Below, piece by piece: positions 1-7,955 of a stretch of DNA of 64,000 nt (within the stretch, counting starts at the first letter, position 1; each line of letters begins with the position of its first letter). Origin of the DNA: Trabulsiella guamensis ATCC 49490 (lineage in GTDB: Bacteria; Pseudomonadota; Gammaproteobacteria; Enterobacterales; Enterobacteriaceae); the NCBI RefSeq assembly GCF_000734965.1, contig NZ_JMTB01000091.1, positions 1 through 64,000 on the forward strand, in the 5' to 3' direction. The translations under genes were made by a program, and so were the position numbers. The notes beneath the pieces were generated by a model. That model did no database searches. It was not told where the DNA came from and saw only the letters and a list, made by a program, of their open reading frames with translations.

Positions 1-298
1 AGGACCAGAGGCGCTGGCGCTCAAGGTCGTCGGCGGCTATGCGAGAGGGTTCCTGTGGGAGGGTGATTAAACCAGATGACGTTTCGATCAGACCACGGGA
101 AGCCAGCAGTTCGGCGCGGACTTCCGGCGGCAGAACAGAAATATGGTATTCGAATGCTTTGGTTCCGGCGCGCTTGCGGCGCAGTTCGCTGCGGCCTGCG
201 GAGAGTTTTTCCAGACGCCTCCAAATATTTGAAGTATCAAGAGGAAAACTGTCTAACCCTGAGCATTCTTTGACTGTTACCCAAATATCGCTGCTCAT
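1..298 (-). CDS. Mu-type transposase A, N-terminal part (cut by window edge)
   Basis: Reading the minus strand from the ATG at 298 gives 99 codons with no stop before the window edge. The start, MSSDIWVTVKECSGLDSFP, and the following RRLEKLSAGRSELRRKRAG stretch resemble the N-terminal winged-helix (Mu-type HTH) of MuA, which binds the internal activating sequence. The stretch around YHISVLPPEVRAELLASRG is the usual linker to the next DNA-binding domain. The DDE catalytic domain would lie beyond the window. It follows ner by 7 bp, as in Mu-like early operons. The MuA family cuts and joins phage ends during replicative transposition. Confidence 0.85.
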   Translation of the reverse strand, partial: MSSDIWVTVKECSGLDSFPLDTSNIWRRLEKLSAGRSELRRKRAGTKAFEYHISVLPPEVRAELLASRGLIETSSGLITLPQEPSRIAADDLERQRLWS

Positions 299-305
299 AA
301 AAACC

Positions 306-515
306 TCAATATCTGCTAGGCCAAATGGTAGAAGGTTCGACGCCAATTGCAGCGGCGATAATTTTCTGTCCCTTAGGCCATTTGCACACAAGAGTTTTCC
401 GCAGCGTATCTGGGGCCAAACCAGCGTTCTTTGAAAGCGACGACAGAGTAGCTCCGGTCTTTCTGACAGCAGCCTTTATATCTTCTGGATGCCAGTCTTG
501 GTGTCTTTGTGCCAT
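306..515 (-). CDS. ner: Ner-like DNA-binding regulator
   Basis: A 69-residue protein that matches the Ner/Nlp family along its length. It has the N-terminal DWHPEDIKAAVRK segment, a helix-turn-helix around LSSLSKNAGLAPDTLRKTL, and the family ending KWPKGQKIIAAAIGV...IWPSRY. In Mu, Ner binds the early operator and turns down transcription of both the repressor and the transposase genes. Here it is the first gene of the leftward early operon, directly before the transposase gene and divergent from the repressor, which fits that role. Confidence 0.85.
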   Translation of the reverse strand: MAQRHQDWHPEDIKAAVRKTGATLSSLSKNAGLAPDTLRKTLVCKWPKGQKIIAAAIGVEPSTIWPSRY

Positions 516-540
516 TTTGCTGTATCCTTAAATGTTCACG

Positions 541-621
541 ATTCCGGTATCCGTAACGGGTATCCGGTCTCGGAAAGTATAGCTCTGCATATTGTGCGAA
601 ATCAAGCTTAGTGTCGCAAAA
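541..621. promoter_or_regulatory. Divergent early control region of the prophage
   Basis: This gap between ner and the repressor gene must hold both early promoters. Two repeats stand out. GTATCCG occurs twice at 547-567 within a nearly symmetric stretch. An imperfect dyad pairs TTGTGCGA at 592-599 with TCGCAAAA at 614-621. Mu Ner and c repressor sites lie in the equivalent place. Which protein binds which repeat is not shown by the sequence. Confidence 0.4.
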
Positions 622-667
622 TATGCAGAATATTTTTAAGGCATTATCGTTTATGGATTTCATATAC

Positions 668-1192
668 ATGTCAGACACATACAGCAAAAAAGAGGCCGCC
701 ATAGAGGAAAATGCGGATTGCAAAAATGACGAATTGTCAAAATTGCGTTTCGCAGAACGACTTAAGCAAGCCATTGGTGATGAATCGAATCTGGCTTTTG
801 CGAAGAAATGTGGATTGTCTGATTCGCTGATAGGTCGCTATTTGCGTGGAGAGTCGTATCCCAGCATAGATAAATTACCAGCAATAGCGTTGGCTGCTGG
901 CAGGAGCATGAGTTGGCTAATTGGTGACAGTGATGGTATGGCCAACCATACGGAAAACGATGAAGAACTAAAGCGATGGTGGTTGATAATATTTGACTCT
1001 TTGTCCGAGAGTGAACGGCAAAGAGCCATACACGTGTTTAAACGACATGGCCTGCTCGCACTTTTTGCAGATGACGTCATCAAAAGTGACGATGCAGACT
1101 CAACGGTTCACAAAGAGATTTTGGAACAACGTGATTCAAATGGACGGGTTCAGGCCGCGTCAAAAGTAAGCACGCAAAAAAAAGCTGGCTGA
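668..1192 (+). CDS. Mu-like prophage repressor, HTH family
   Basis: A predicted 174-residue protein with a Cro/CI-type helix-turn-helix in the first half: the FAKKCGLSDSLIGRYLRGES segment (roughly residues 49-68) is followed by the typical SIDKLPAIALAAGRSMSWLIGD. The C-terminal half is charged and has no recognisable peptidase site, so RecA-type self-cleavage is not indicated. Its place, divergent from ner and the transposase, identifies it as the lysogeny repressor. The frame is open back to a GTG at 611, but that codon lies inside a dyad that looks like an operator. The ATG at 668 is therefore preferred; 653 is also possible. No ribosome site is strong. Confidence 0.75.
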   Translation: MSDTYSKKEAAIEENADCKNDELSKLRFAERLKQAIGDESNLAFAKKCGLSDSLIGRYLRGESYPSIDKLPAIALAAGRSMSWLIGDSDGMANHTENDEELKRWWLIIFDSLSESERQRAIHVFKRHGLLALFADDVIKSDDADSTVHKEILEQRDSNGRVQAASKVSTQKKAG

Positions 1193-1420
1193 TTGCTGTG
1201 AGTTTCAATCGGCTGGCTTCATCTTTGCGCCTCCATGAAGGAATATTTAAACTGTTTTAAATCCTTTTTAACGCGTTGAAATTTTCTGCCTTGCGGTATA
1301 AGTCTATATGACAGTAAATGGTTTTGGCGGCGGTTGATCTAAATTTGTTCTGGAAGTGATTTTTTCGTGTGGTACAGTAAACCCTGTAGTTGTGAAGCCT
1401 TGTTATACCTGAACTTCCTC

Positions 1421-1460
1421 CCGTTAATTCCCTTCAATTCCCGGTTATTCCCGCATTCCT
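1421..1460. repeat. Four helically phased 10-bp repeats near the prophage end
   Basis: Four adjacent units of exactly 10 bp each begin with CC: CCGTTAATTC, CCTTCAATTC, CCGGTTATTC, CCGCATTCCT. The shared pattern is CC-N3/4-ATTC, so identical bases recur once per helical turn. They sit 20-60 bp inside the presumed prophage end, where Mu-like phages carry transposase-binding sites, but the function is unproven. Confidence 0.6.
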
Positions 1461-1481
1461 CGTTTGATCTACACATCAGTG

Positions 1482-2264
1482 TCAAGAGTCAATCGGTACG
1501 ACGTAAAAATAATACGCCGTCAGCGCGATCAGCAAACAACAAAACAGCCCCCCGAAAAAGCCAGTGACTATCCCCCGCGTCTTATTCACCGTTGGGAAAG
1601 TGACGGCATCGCTCGCCGGAAGCGCGCAAGTCACAATTTTCGGCGGTTCGGGTTCCGGCAGATCCTCCGTATCATCCCCGCCGGGCACCCATATCATTTT
1701 TTCCGGCGCAACTGATGGCGATGCCTTTTCCTGCTCAGGCTTCTCTTCAAGCCGCTGACAGGTATTGCGAATAAAAAACTGCAAATTCTCCACCCGTGGG
1801 ACGCGGCGCAGGGGAAGCTGTTGTAAGTTATCACTGAGCGTTTTTAATGCATTTTCCGTTTGAATGAGAGCTTCAAGGTCTTTTTTCTCAAAGGAAAGCG
1901 TGCGCAGAATGTGACTCGCTTTGGCGTTAAACCAGTCAAGCAATTCAATACGTACCATCTCATTTTCGGGCCAGCATCGCTCCCAGTCCGCTCCGATTAC
2001 CCCGGCCAGCAATTCACACCCTTCGGTAAACCCAGCCAGACCGGCACTCCGAAAACGCGCCAGGGCGTAATACAACGCGGTCTGGAGATCCACGCCATTA
2101 CGGCGAAACACCGCCAGAGCCAGAGATTCAATCAGTTTCCAGTTCACTTCCTGTTGCGAAGGGTGATTGATCTTATTGATCTCCTCGCGTATTGCCTGAA
2201 ATTCCGCCAGATGACGGGGATCACCTCCGGTGCGTATGACGATATCCTGAGTCTGTTCATTCAC
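1482..2264 (-). CDS. VasL-like T6SS protein, C-terminally truncated
   Basis: A 260-residue remnant. The N-terminal ~130 residues are of the ImpA_N type shared with TssA/VasJ (GGDPRHLAEFQAIREEINKI; the WERCWPENEMVRIELLDWF motif). A proline/glutamate-rich linker leads to one membrane segment at about residues 233-255. The frame ends six residues after that segment. VasL proteins normally continue with a sizeable C-terminal domain, so that part is missing. The stop lies at the junction with the Mu-like prophage, which is the likely cause. It is the last gene of the T6SS operon, 26 bp after tssM, as vasL (VCA0121) is in V. cholerae. It is probably non-functional or partly functional. Confidence 0.75.
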   Translation of the reverse strand: MNEQTQDIVIRTGGDPRHLAEFQAIREEINKINHPSQQEVNWKLIESLALAVFRRNGVDLQTALYYALARFRSAGLAGFTEGCELLAGVIGADWERCWPENEMVRIELLDWFNAKASHILRTLSFEKKDLEALIQTENALKTLSDNLQQLPLRRVPRVENLQFFIRNTCQRLEEKPEQEKASPSVAPEKMIWVPGGDDTEDLPEPEPPKIVTCALPASDAVTFPTVNKTRGIVTGFFGGLFCCLLIALTAYYFYVVPIDS

Positions 2265-2290
2265 GGCTATTTACTCCCAATCATCCCTGA

Positions 2291-5200
2291 TCAGTACAAG
2301 GTTTCCGGCACAGTAAACTGGCTGAACAAGCCGCCAGCGAACGGGTTATCCGAGGAATCTACATGGACCCGGTAGATCATATAACCGCCATCAACGTTAA
2401 ACCGGACGTTGAACGCTCCGTCTGTCACCGACGTCAGTTGTCCGGAGTTAATCAGCCGCAACTGCGCCCACGGTCCGCTGAAACCAATGCTTCGGGGAGC
2501 ATAATTGCTCTTATCCGGTACCAGCGTCAGTTTACTCTCTACACCGGAACGCATTGAGTTTGGCCAGACAAGATGTACCGTCCGGGTACGACCATGCGTA
2601 AACTCCAGTAACTGTCCATCCATGTTCAGCACACTGCGCCGTTTATCAGACGACAACTCTACAGTTTCAATCGCATACTGCGTACCAAGACCATTCTGCG
2701 GCGTAAAGAAGGTGTCACGAATTTTCTGCGCGTTTTCCATTTGCTGACGAATGTCGCTACGGATCAATATCTGTCCGTCGCTGCCCCAGGTTAGTTCGTT
2801 TTCCATAAATGGTTTGAGGTTTTGCTGATAAAACGCATCAATGACCCCGTCCGGTTTAAAGAAGCGCTCAAATTCACTCAGCGAGACATCTTCTTTCGCG
2901 CCGGGTTTAAACGGATAACGCCCGGCGAGATGGGTCTGCCAGGGTTTAACGACCGTATTTCCCCACTCCACTTCCAGATACTGAATGGCTTCAATCATCA
3001 CTACCCGCCAGGCCTGTTCAGCGAGTTCCCCCACCCACCGGCTGAGCGGCTCCGGTAAACTTTTCGACGTCTGTTGCAGGGCAAAAATGGGATCGTTACT
3101 GTTTTCGTTCAGGCGCATCTGTACCGCTTTGAGCGCTGACTTTCCGGGTGTTGGCGAGTTCTGAATCGCCAGCAAATAACGGTACAAATCCGTTAATTTT
3201 TGATTAACGCCCGGCAGCATCCCGCCATCCTCTTGTTGATCGGACAGCAGGCTGTTTTCAGGCGCGAACTCGCGGTTAATCCGGGTCAACAACTGATAGT
3301 TTTGCGCGCTGAGAAAGGCCTGTCGTGATTTTTCAGGTAATCCATCCGGCATCAGCGGCGGTTCTGTATTGTCTTTTAAGGTCTGCAACGCCCGGCGGAA
3401 TATCTGATCGCCACTGATGATTTGCTCAAGCGCAGTAATCACCTGGGGGATCTCATCAAACTGAGATATTTCAAGGTTGCCCATGGCGCCTCGCCAGGTG
3501 GAGGTGTAATCGCTGAGGTACTGTTCAGTAATTTGCCGCTGTATCTCTTTGCGGTCCGCCTCACTGTATTGCACGTTTTGGGTCAGGTTAAGCACCCAAC
3601 TGTCCATGGCAGTCAGTTCCACCAGCCCGTCACGTTGCTTCACAAAATAGTTATCCAGGCCATAACGGGTCAGAAACTGCGGGATCCGCAACCGCTTCTC
3701 GTCACTGGCGGTAAAGGCCGCATCGAAATTCGCCCCCACCTGGTCGCGAAGATTGAGATCAGACGGCAGCACCTGCTGCGCCTTACTGCGCAAACTCTGG
3801 TACACCCGCTGATAGATGGACAATTTACTCAGCTCAAGCTGCGCATCTCTGACCGGCTGGGCAAAAGGCGCAAAGCTGCTGATGGCACCCTCGTTTCCGG
3901 CCTGACGCAACGCATTCCAGTCGGTGTGCTCCAGCGCATAATCCAGATGGGCCATCAGTTGTTGCTGAAGCATATTTTGCCCGCTGAAACGCTGGCTCCA
4001 GCGCTCTGCCATAAACTGTTTGATCAGTTCCTTATTACGCCCGCTCTTATCATCCAGCATCCGCATCACGCGGAGAATGTTTAGCTTCTCATTACTGCCT
4101 GCGGGCGCTTCATTCAGTTGTTTAAGTAAGCCATTCATTAATGCCGGCAGGTAACGCTGCTGTAAGAGTTGCAGATAAGTATCTTCTACATACGGACCGA
4201 TTTTATATCCCTGATACAGCCCCATATCGGCCCATAACGCATTACGCTCATGGTAATCCCCATACGCCAGCGTGGCCTCACGAATCGGGTTGAGCAGGGG
4301 TAATTGCAAATTGCCGTAATTGTCTTTTTCCACCGGCGGAGGAATATCGAGGAACGATTTTGTCTGTGTCAGGACCTCAACGCCGGAACGGTAATTCGTA
4401 CGATAATAATGATGCCAGCCCAACAGCAGACACAGCAGGATCACACCGCTGATGACCGAATAAAGCGTCACGTTGCGGCGTGATTTACGCAACCAGACAC
4501 TGTTTTCGCTCGCCAGGTTAGGTTCGGAAAATAAAACGCGATTGAACAGCGCCTGCGTAAAATAGGGCACACTCTCTTTGACGGGCCATGCCGGAAACGC
4601 CTGAACGCCAAGGTGATATTGCACAGAAGCGCTCTGCACAAAGAGATCATCAATTTGCCCCCGCTGTTTTGCCGAGGTCAGATAAACACCGCGCAGCAAT
4701 GGCGGGTTCTCGTCATTAAATAGCAGCCCGTCCAGCAATTGCACCACATAGTCATGCAGACCAGACATCTGACGAATAAACGTAAATAACGCGCTGCGTT
4801 GTGCGCTGTCCACATTGGCGATCATCATCCCCGGCATGGCGTCATTCATCATATTGAGCCACTTATGCCAGAACGTATCCAGTTCCTGTTTCCAGTTGTC
4901 GTTCTGGCCTGAAAAGGTAATACCGAGGACTGACTCGCGTTTTGTTTTGTCCAGCGACTGGAACATCGCGTCAAAGCCATGAAAAAGATCCATATGCGTC
5001 AGCACGACATACACCGGCAACTGGCTATGCAAATGAATTCGCAGATCCTGCAAACGCTGTCGCATTGTCGCAAGCCAGGCATCACGACGCGTTTTACCTG
5101 AGGTCATGAAATCGTCGATATCCACGACCAGCACAACGCCGTTCAATGGCTGACGCGCTCTGGTCGTTGTCATCCAGTCCAGCAGATCGCGCCAGAGTCG

Positions 5201-5812
5201 CCCGAAGAGTTCCGGCTTTTCCGCTTCCTGAACCACCGGCTGTTCAATAAGCTCGCCGTCGACATCAATCAGCACTGCCTGCTCACCCACCAGGCAATGA
5301 ACATGCAACCCGGTGTTATGTTCACCTTTTGTTTTTTCCGGAACATAGAGCGGCGCCAGTTTTTGCCCCTCAAGCAGCAGGGTACTTTTGCCACTCGCTG
5401 AGGATCCCACGACCAGATACCAGGGCAACTTATATAAGTAATTTCGCGTGCTGAGATGGCGTTCCAGTTGCAGCAACCAGCGCGCCAGATATCTGCGCTG
5501 AACGTTAATATCGGCGCTGATGGGATCTTTAACCTCTTCCCGGGATAATTTTTGCATTCGCTCGAGCTGTTGCAACCGCCGCATCACGCGTACTGTCAGC
5601 CATGCCAGCGCAATCAACACCAGCACGGCCGTTGTCAGCCAGCGGCTGAGGGGCGTCTGGAGGGGTTTCTTCGAAGCGATAACCCAGTCTGGCCCCCACC
5701 ACCAGACCCAAAAAACGGCGAAGCACCAGAAAACGGCAAGCAATAAAGCGGCAGACGCTTTAAACCGTGGAAGGGCAGGCCTCAGAGAGCTAAAGAACCC
5801 TGGTATTTTCAT
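2291..5812 (-). CDS. tssM: T6SS inner-membrane protein TssM (IcmF/VasK)
   Basis: A 1173-residue IcmF-family protein of normal length. Two membrane segments lie at about residues 20-40 and 60-78 and a third near 446-466. Between the second and third is a cytoplasmic NTPase-like domain with an intact Walker A, GSSASGKS, at 136-143. The long C-terminal part is periplasmic; in the family it contacts the lipoprotein TssJ. With TssL and TssJ it forms the membrane complex that anchors and opens the T6SS channel. It starts 3 bp after tssA and is translated from the ATG at 5812. Confidence 0.96.
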   Translation of the reverse strand: MKIPGFFSSLRPALPRFKASAALLLAVFWCFAVFWVWWWGPDWVIASKKPLQTPLSRWLTTAVLVLIALAWLTVRVMRRLQQLERMQKLSREEVKDPISADINVQRRYLARWLLQLERHLSTRNYLYKLPWYLVVGSSASGKSTLLLEGQKLAPLYVPEKTKGEHNTGLHVHCLVGEQAVLIDVDGELIEQPVVQEAEKPELFGRLWRDLLDWMTTTRARQPLNGVVLVVDIDDFMTSGKTRRDAWLATMRQRLQDLRIHLHSQLPVYVVLTHMDLFHGFDAMFQSLDKTKRESVLGITFSGQNDNWKQELDTFWHKWLNMMNDAMPGMMIANVDSAQRSALFTFIRQMSGLHDYVVQLLDGLLFNDENPPLLRGVYLTSAKQRGQIDDLFVQSASVQYHLGVQAFPAWPVKESVPYFTQALFNRVLFSEPNLASENSVWLRKSRRNVTLYSVISGVILLCLLLGWHHYYRTNYRSGVEVLTQTKSFLDIPPPVEKDNYGNLQLPLLNPIREATLAYGDYHERNALWADMGLYQGYKIGPYVEDTYLQLLQQRYLPALMNGLLKQLNEAPAGSNEKLNILRVMRMLDDKSGRNKELIKQFMAERWSQRFSGQNMLQQQLMAHLDYALEHTDWNALRQAGNEGAISSFAPFAQPVRDAQLELSKLSIYQRVYQSLRSKAQQVLPSDLNLRDQVGANFDAAFTASDEKRLRIPQFLTRYGLDNYFVKQRDGLVELTAMDSWVLNLTQNVQYSEADRKEIQRQITEQYLSDYTSTWRGAMGNLEISQFDEIPQVITALEQIISGDQIFRRALQTLKDNTEPPLMPDGLPEKSRQAFLSAQNYQLLTRINREFAPENSLLSDQQEDGGMLPGVNQKLTDLYRYLLAIQNSPTPGKSALKAVQMRLNENSNDPIFALQQTSKSLPEPLSRWVGELAEQAWRVVMIEAIQYLEVEWGNTVVKPWQTHLAGRYPFKPGAKEDVSLSEFERFFKPDGVIDAFYQQNLKPFMENELTWGSDGQILIRSDIRQQMENAQKIRDTFFTPQNGLGTQYAIETVELSSDKRRSVLNMDGQLLEFTHGRTRTVHLVWPNSMRSGVESKLTLVPDKSNYAPRSIGFSGPWAQLRLINSGQLTSVTDGAFNVRFNVDGGYMIYRVHVDSSDNPFAGGLFSQFTVPETLY

Positions 5813-5815
5813 TGA

Positions 5816-7255
5816 TTAACACTCCTGTTCCATCCGGTGGTTGTCCTTCGTCATCACGATATGTTCTTCTAATTGCGTTATCAGCTCAGGTTCCCAGTCC
5901 GGTAGTGTGATGCCCTGCGCTATCTGCCAGAGATGCTGATAATGCTGTTGTGCCAGTGTCTTCAACCCCGATTTTTCTAACAAATCAGCGCCCAGCAATT
6001 GACAGTAAAACTGCCCTCGAGGGTTACGCTGCCGGGCGAGGTCATCCAGTTGACGCAGAGCGACCTCCAGCCCCTGGGTTTCCCGGCTTTGCCAGACAGC
6101 GTCTGAATCCAGATCAGATTGCACAGACACCTGCCCCGGGGAAGCGGTTTTTGCCTGTCCCTCGCCCTCGTACTCAAGCCAGTTCAGCGTCGCGACGGAG
6201 AAAAAGGGGGTTCGGTTAATAAAACTCAGGGTCCTGAGTTGAGGAAGGCGTTGTAAGAAAACCGACAGTTCATCATGAATGGCGGAAGCGACACGCGCAT
6301 ACCCCAGTTTTTGCGCAATTTGAGCAGAGAGATGGTGCCCATCGAACCAGTAGGGCGCTAAGGTGAGGCTCTCTTCAACCTGCATCCATAACGCGCTATC
6401 CGGGTTCACCAGTCTGCTTTGGTATTCCGCCATCCGATCGACAGAAAACGCCGCGAGTGGTGTTCTTCCGTCTTCTGCAGATTGCGGTGCGACAGTGATA
6501 CCCTGCCAGATAGCGTTACGGCGTAAACGGCACCACAACGGATTTTCCGGCTGACGCTCATACAGAATACCTGCCATTTGCAGTTGCGTGTGTCGCCAGG
6601 CTTTTTCATCGGTATTAACGACCTGCATCGTCGGTGCCGGCGGCGTCACACCCGGTGATGCCTGAGGTATTGTTGCTCCCGCAGAGACAACGTCCGGTGC
6701 CTTATCTTCCTGCACCGGGCGCTCTGGCTGACGGGCAAACGTGACTTGCAACGTCTTAATCTCTTCGGCAAGTTCACGCTCTTGCACCTGCCAGAACTGC
6801 TCAAGACATGACAGCGCCTCCTGTACCGCCTGCCGCTGCGCCGGGTTTGCCCCGGTAATAAAGCGGTTTACGGTGGAAGGAAACCGCCGGATCACCTGCT
6901 GCGACAACCGGCGTCTCATCAGGGCGTTATCCGGCCATGCCTGTGACCAGTACAATTCGACCCATCGACAAAGCAGTTGCATCGCCAGCGCCACATCCGC
7001 GGGTTGACCGCTATGCTGGAGCGTGCGCAGCAGATGCACGATGAGACGAAAATCTTTACTTTCTGTGGTCAGTAACAGCAGGATCCGCTGTTGTATGTCA
7101 GCCATGTTCAGGGTGCTATGGGTGAGCGCCCCGAGTTTGACCATTTCGCCATCAATAAATGCCCAGTGCGGATTGTCGTCACTCAGGCGGGTGCTGATGT
7201 TTTCGCCAGGCAACGGAGTTGCCAGTTTTTCGAGCCAGTCATGCCGTTCAGCCAT
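5816..7255 (-). CDS. tssA: T6SS baseplate/sheath-assembly protein TssA (VasJ)
   Basis: A 479-residue ImpA-domain protein. The N-terminal ImpA_N region includes LLRTLQHSGQPADVALAMQLLCRWVEL and WSQAWPDNALMRRRLSQQV. The C-terminal third (ALRQLDDLARQRNPRGQFY, then helices through WEPELITQLEEHI) fits the VasJ-type domain that builds a ring in other TssA proteins. TssA primes baseplate docking and sheath polymerisation. The start was moved from an upstream in-frame codon at 7297 to the ATG at 7255, because the upstream stretch overlaps the end of vasI and the protein then begins MAERHDWLEKL. It lies between vasI and tssM. Confidence 0.9.
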   Translation of the reverse strand: MAERHDWLEKLATPLPGENISTRLSDDNPHWAFIDGEMVKLGALTHSTLNMADIQQRILLLLTTESKDFRLIVHLLRTLQHSGQPADVALAMQLLCRWVELYWSQAWPDNALMRRRLSQQVIRRFPSTVNRFITGANPAQRQAVQEALSCLEQFWQVQERELAEEIKTLQVTFARQPERPVQEDKAPDVVSAGATIPQASPGVTPPAPTMQVVNTDEKAWRHTQLQMAGILYERQPENPLWCRLRRNAIWQGITVAPQSAEDGRTPLAAFSVDRMAEYQSRLVNPDSALWMQVEESLTLAPYWFDGHHLSAQIAQKLGYARVASAIHDELSVFLQRLPQLRTLSFINRTPFFSVATLNWLEYEGEGQAKTASPGQVSVQSDLDSDAVWQSRETQGLEVALRQLDDLARQRNPRGQFYCQLLGADLLEKSGLKTLAQQHYQHLWQIAQGITLPDWEPELITQLEEHIVMTKDNHRMEQEC

Positions 7256-7265
7256 CACGCGCTCC

Positions 7266-7955
7266 TTACCAGTGACAGGCTTTACGCAGGGGTTCAATTT
7301 CCTGCGCTAAACCTTCAATGTTAAAAATCAGGTGAGGAGAACTGCGCCCGGGGAGACTCACGGTGACCGATTCAGAACCAAACAGCTGTTTGATTTCTTC
7401 AATGCCGGCAAGCCCTCTGCTGGCATCCAGCAGGTAGCCATTTTCACGGATAAACCAGTTCACATCGTACTGATTGCGATCCGTCTTCAGCAATACGTTG
7501 CCCTCACCGCTTTTCAGAGGTACTGCCACCGCAATTTGCAGACGGGTGATATTGTCAACGCAACTGAACATCAGCACGGGTCGCGGCGGCGTTTCGCCAA
7601 TCGCTGGTGTTGTCAGGATCACCTGCGGATTGTCGCCACCACTGTTTGTGGAGATGAAGGCCGTGGTGTGGTCGTCTCTGGTTTTTTCCTGATCCATCGC
7701 CCGCTGCCAGGCGACGCCGCCTTTCGCGACAGGCACATCAGCCATTTGTGGCCCGTCATCGGAAAACGCGCTGTCATAGCAATCAAGACGCAGCAGCGGG
7801 GATGATTCACTACGGCATCGCATGGCTTTAGACAATACGTCGGTGTCATGCGTGTTTGTCGTAGCGGCAGGCAACGGCATGTTTACCGACGTGAATGCAG
7901 ACGGGTTGGTCATGGCGAGCAATCCGGTCATCAGCAGCAAGATCGCTATGTTCAT
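7266..7955 (-). CDS. vasI: T6SS-associated protein VasI (VCA0118 family)
   Basis: A 229-residue exported protein. The first ~20 residues are hydrophobic (MNIAILLLMTGLLAMTNPSA) and look like a signal peptide. The conserved CRSESSPLLRLDCYDSAF region follows, and the second half carries the typical beta-rich segment with RLQIAVAVPL and WFIRENGYLLDASRGLAGIEEI. This family (TIGR03360, VCA0118) accompanies V. cholerae-type T6SS clusters. Its relatives, including TagO, are periplasmic accessory proteins of uncertain role. It overlaps the end of the vasH-like gene by 4 bp (ATGA), so translation is probably coupled. Confidence 0.85.
   Translation of the reverse strand: MNIAILLLMTGLLAMTNPSAFTSVNMPLPAATTNTHDTDVLSKAMRCRSESSPLLRLDCYDSAFSDDGPQMADVPVAKGGVAWQRAMDQEKTRDDHTTAFISTNSGGDNPQVILTTPAIGETPPRPVLMFSCVDNITRLQIAVAVPLKSGEGNVLLKTDRNQYDVNWFIRENGYLLDASRGLAGIEEIKQLFGSESVTVSLPGRSSPHLIFNIEGLAQEIEPLRKACHW

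Larger units (their letters stand above)
1..1481. mobile_element. Left end of a Mu-like transposable prophage (partial)
   Basis: The layout is that of the Mu early control region: a repressor gene reads towards the prophage end, while ner and the transposase gene A diverge from it and run off the window. About 290 bp of non-coding DNA follow the repressor, close to the spacing between the Mu c gene and the Mu left end. The boundary is therefore placed where the truncated vasL reading frame begins, near 1465-1485. The exact terminal dinucleotide cannot be fixed from one end. An alternative end is a TGTA-starting stretch on the minus strand whose last plus-strand base is 1376. The 1193-1420 part holds no gene. 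Confidence 0.75.

Noticed and set aside
3422-4084. 220-codon plus-strand frame opposite tssM
   Set aside because: Shadow of the TssM coding sequence; no start context or domain.
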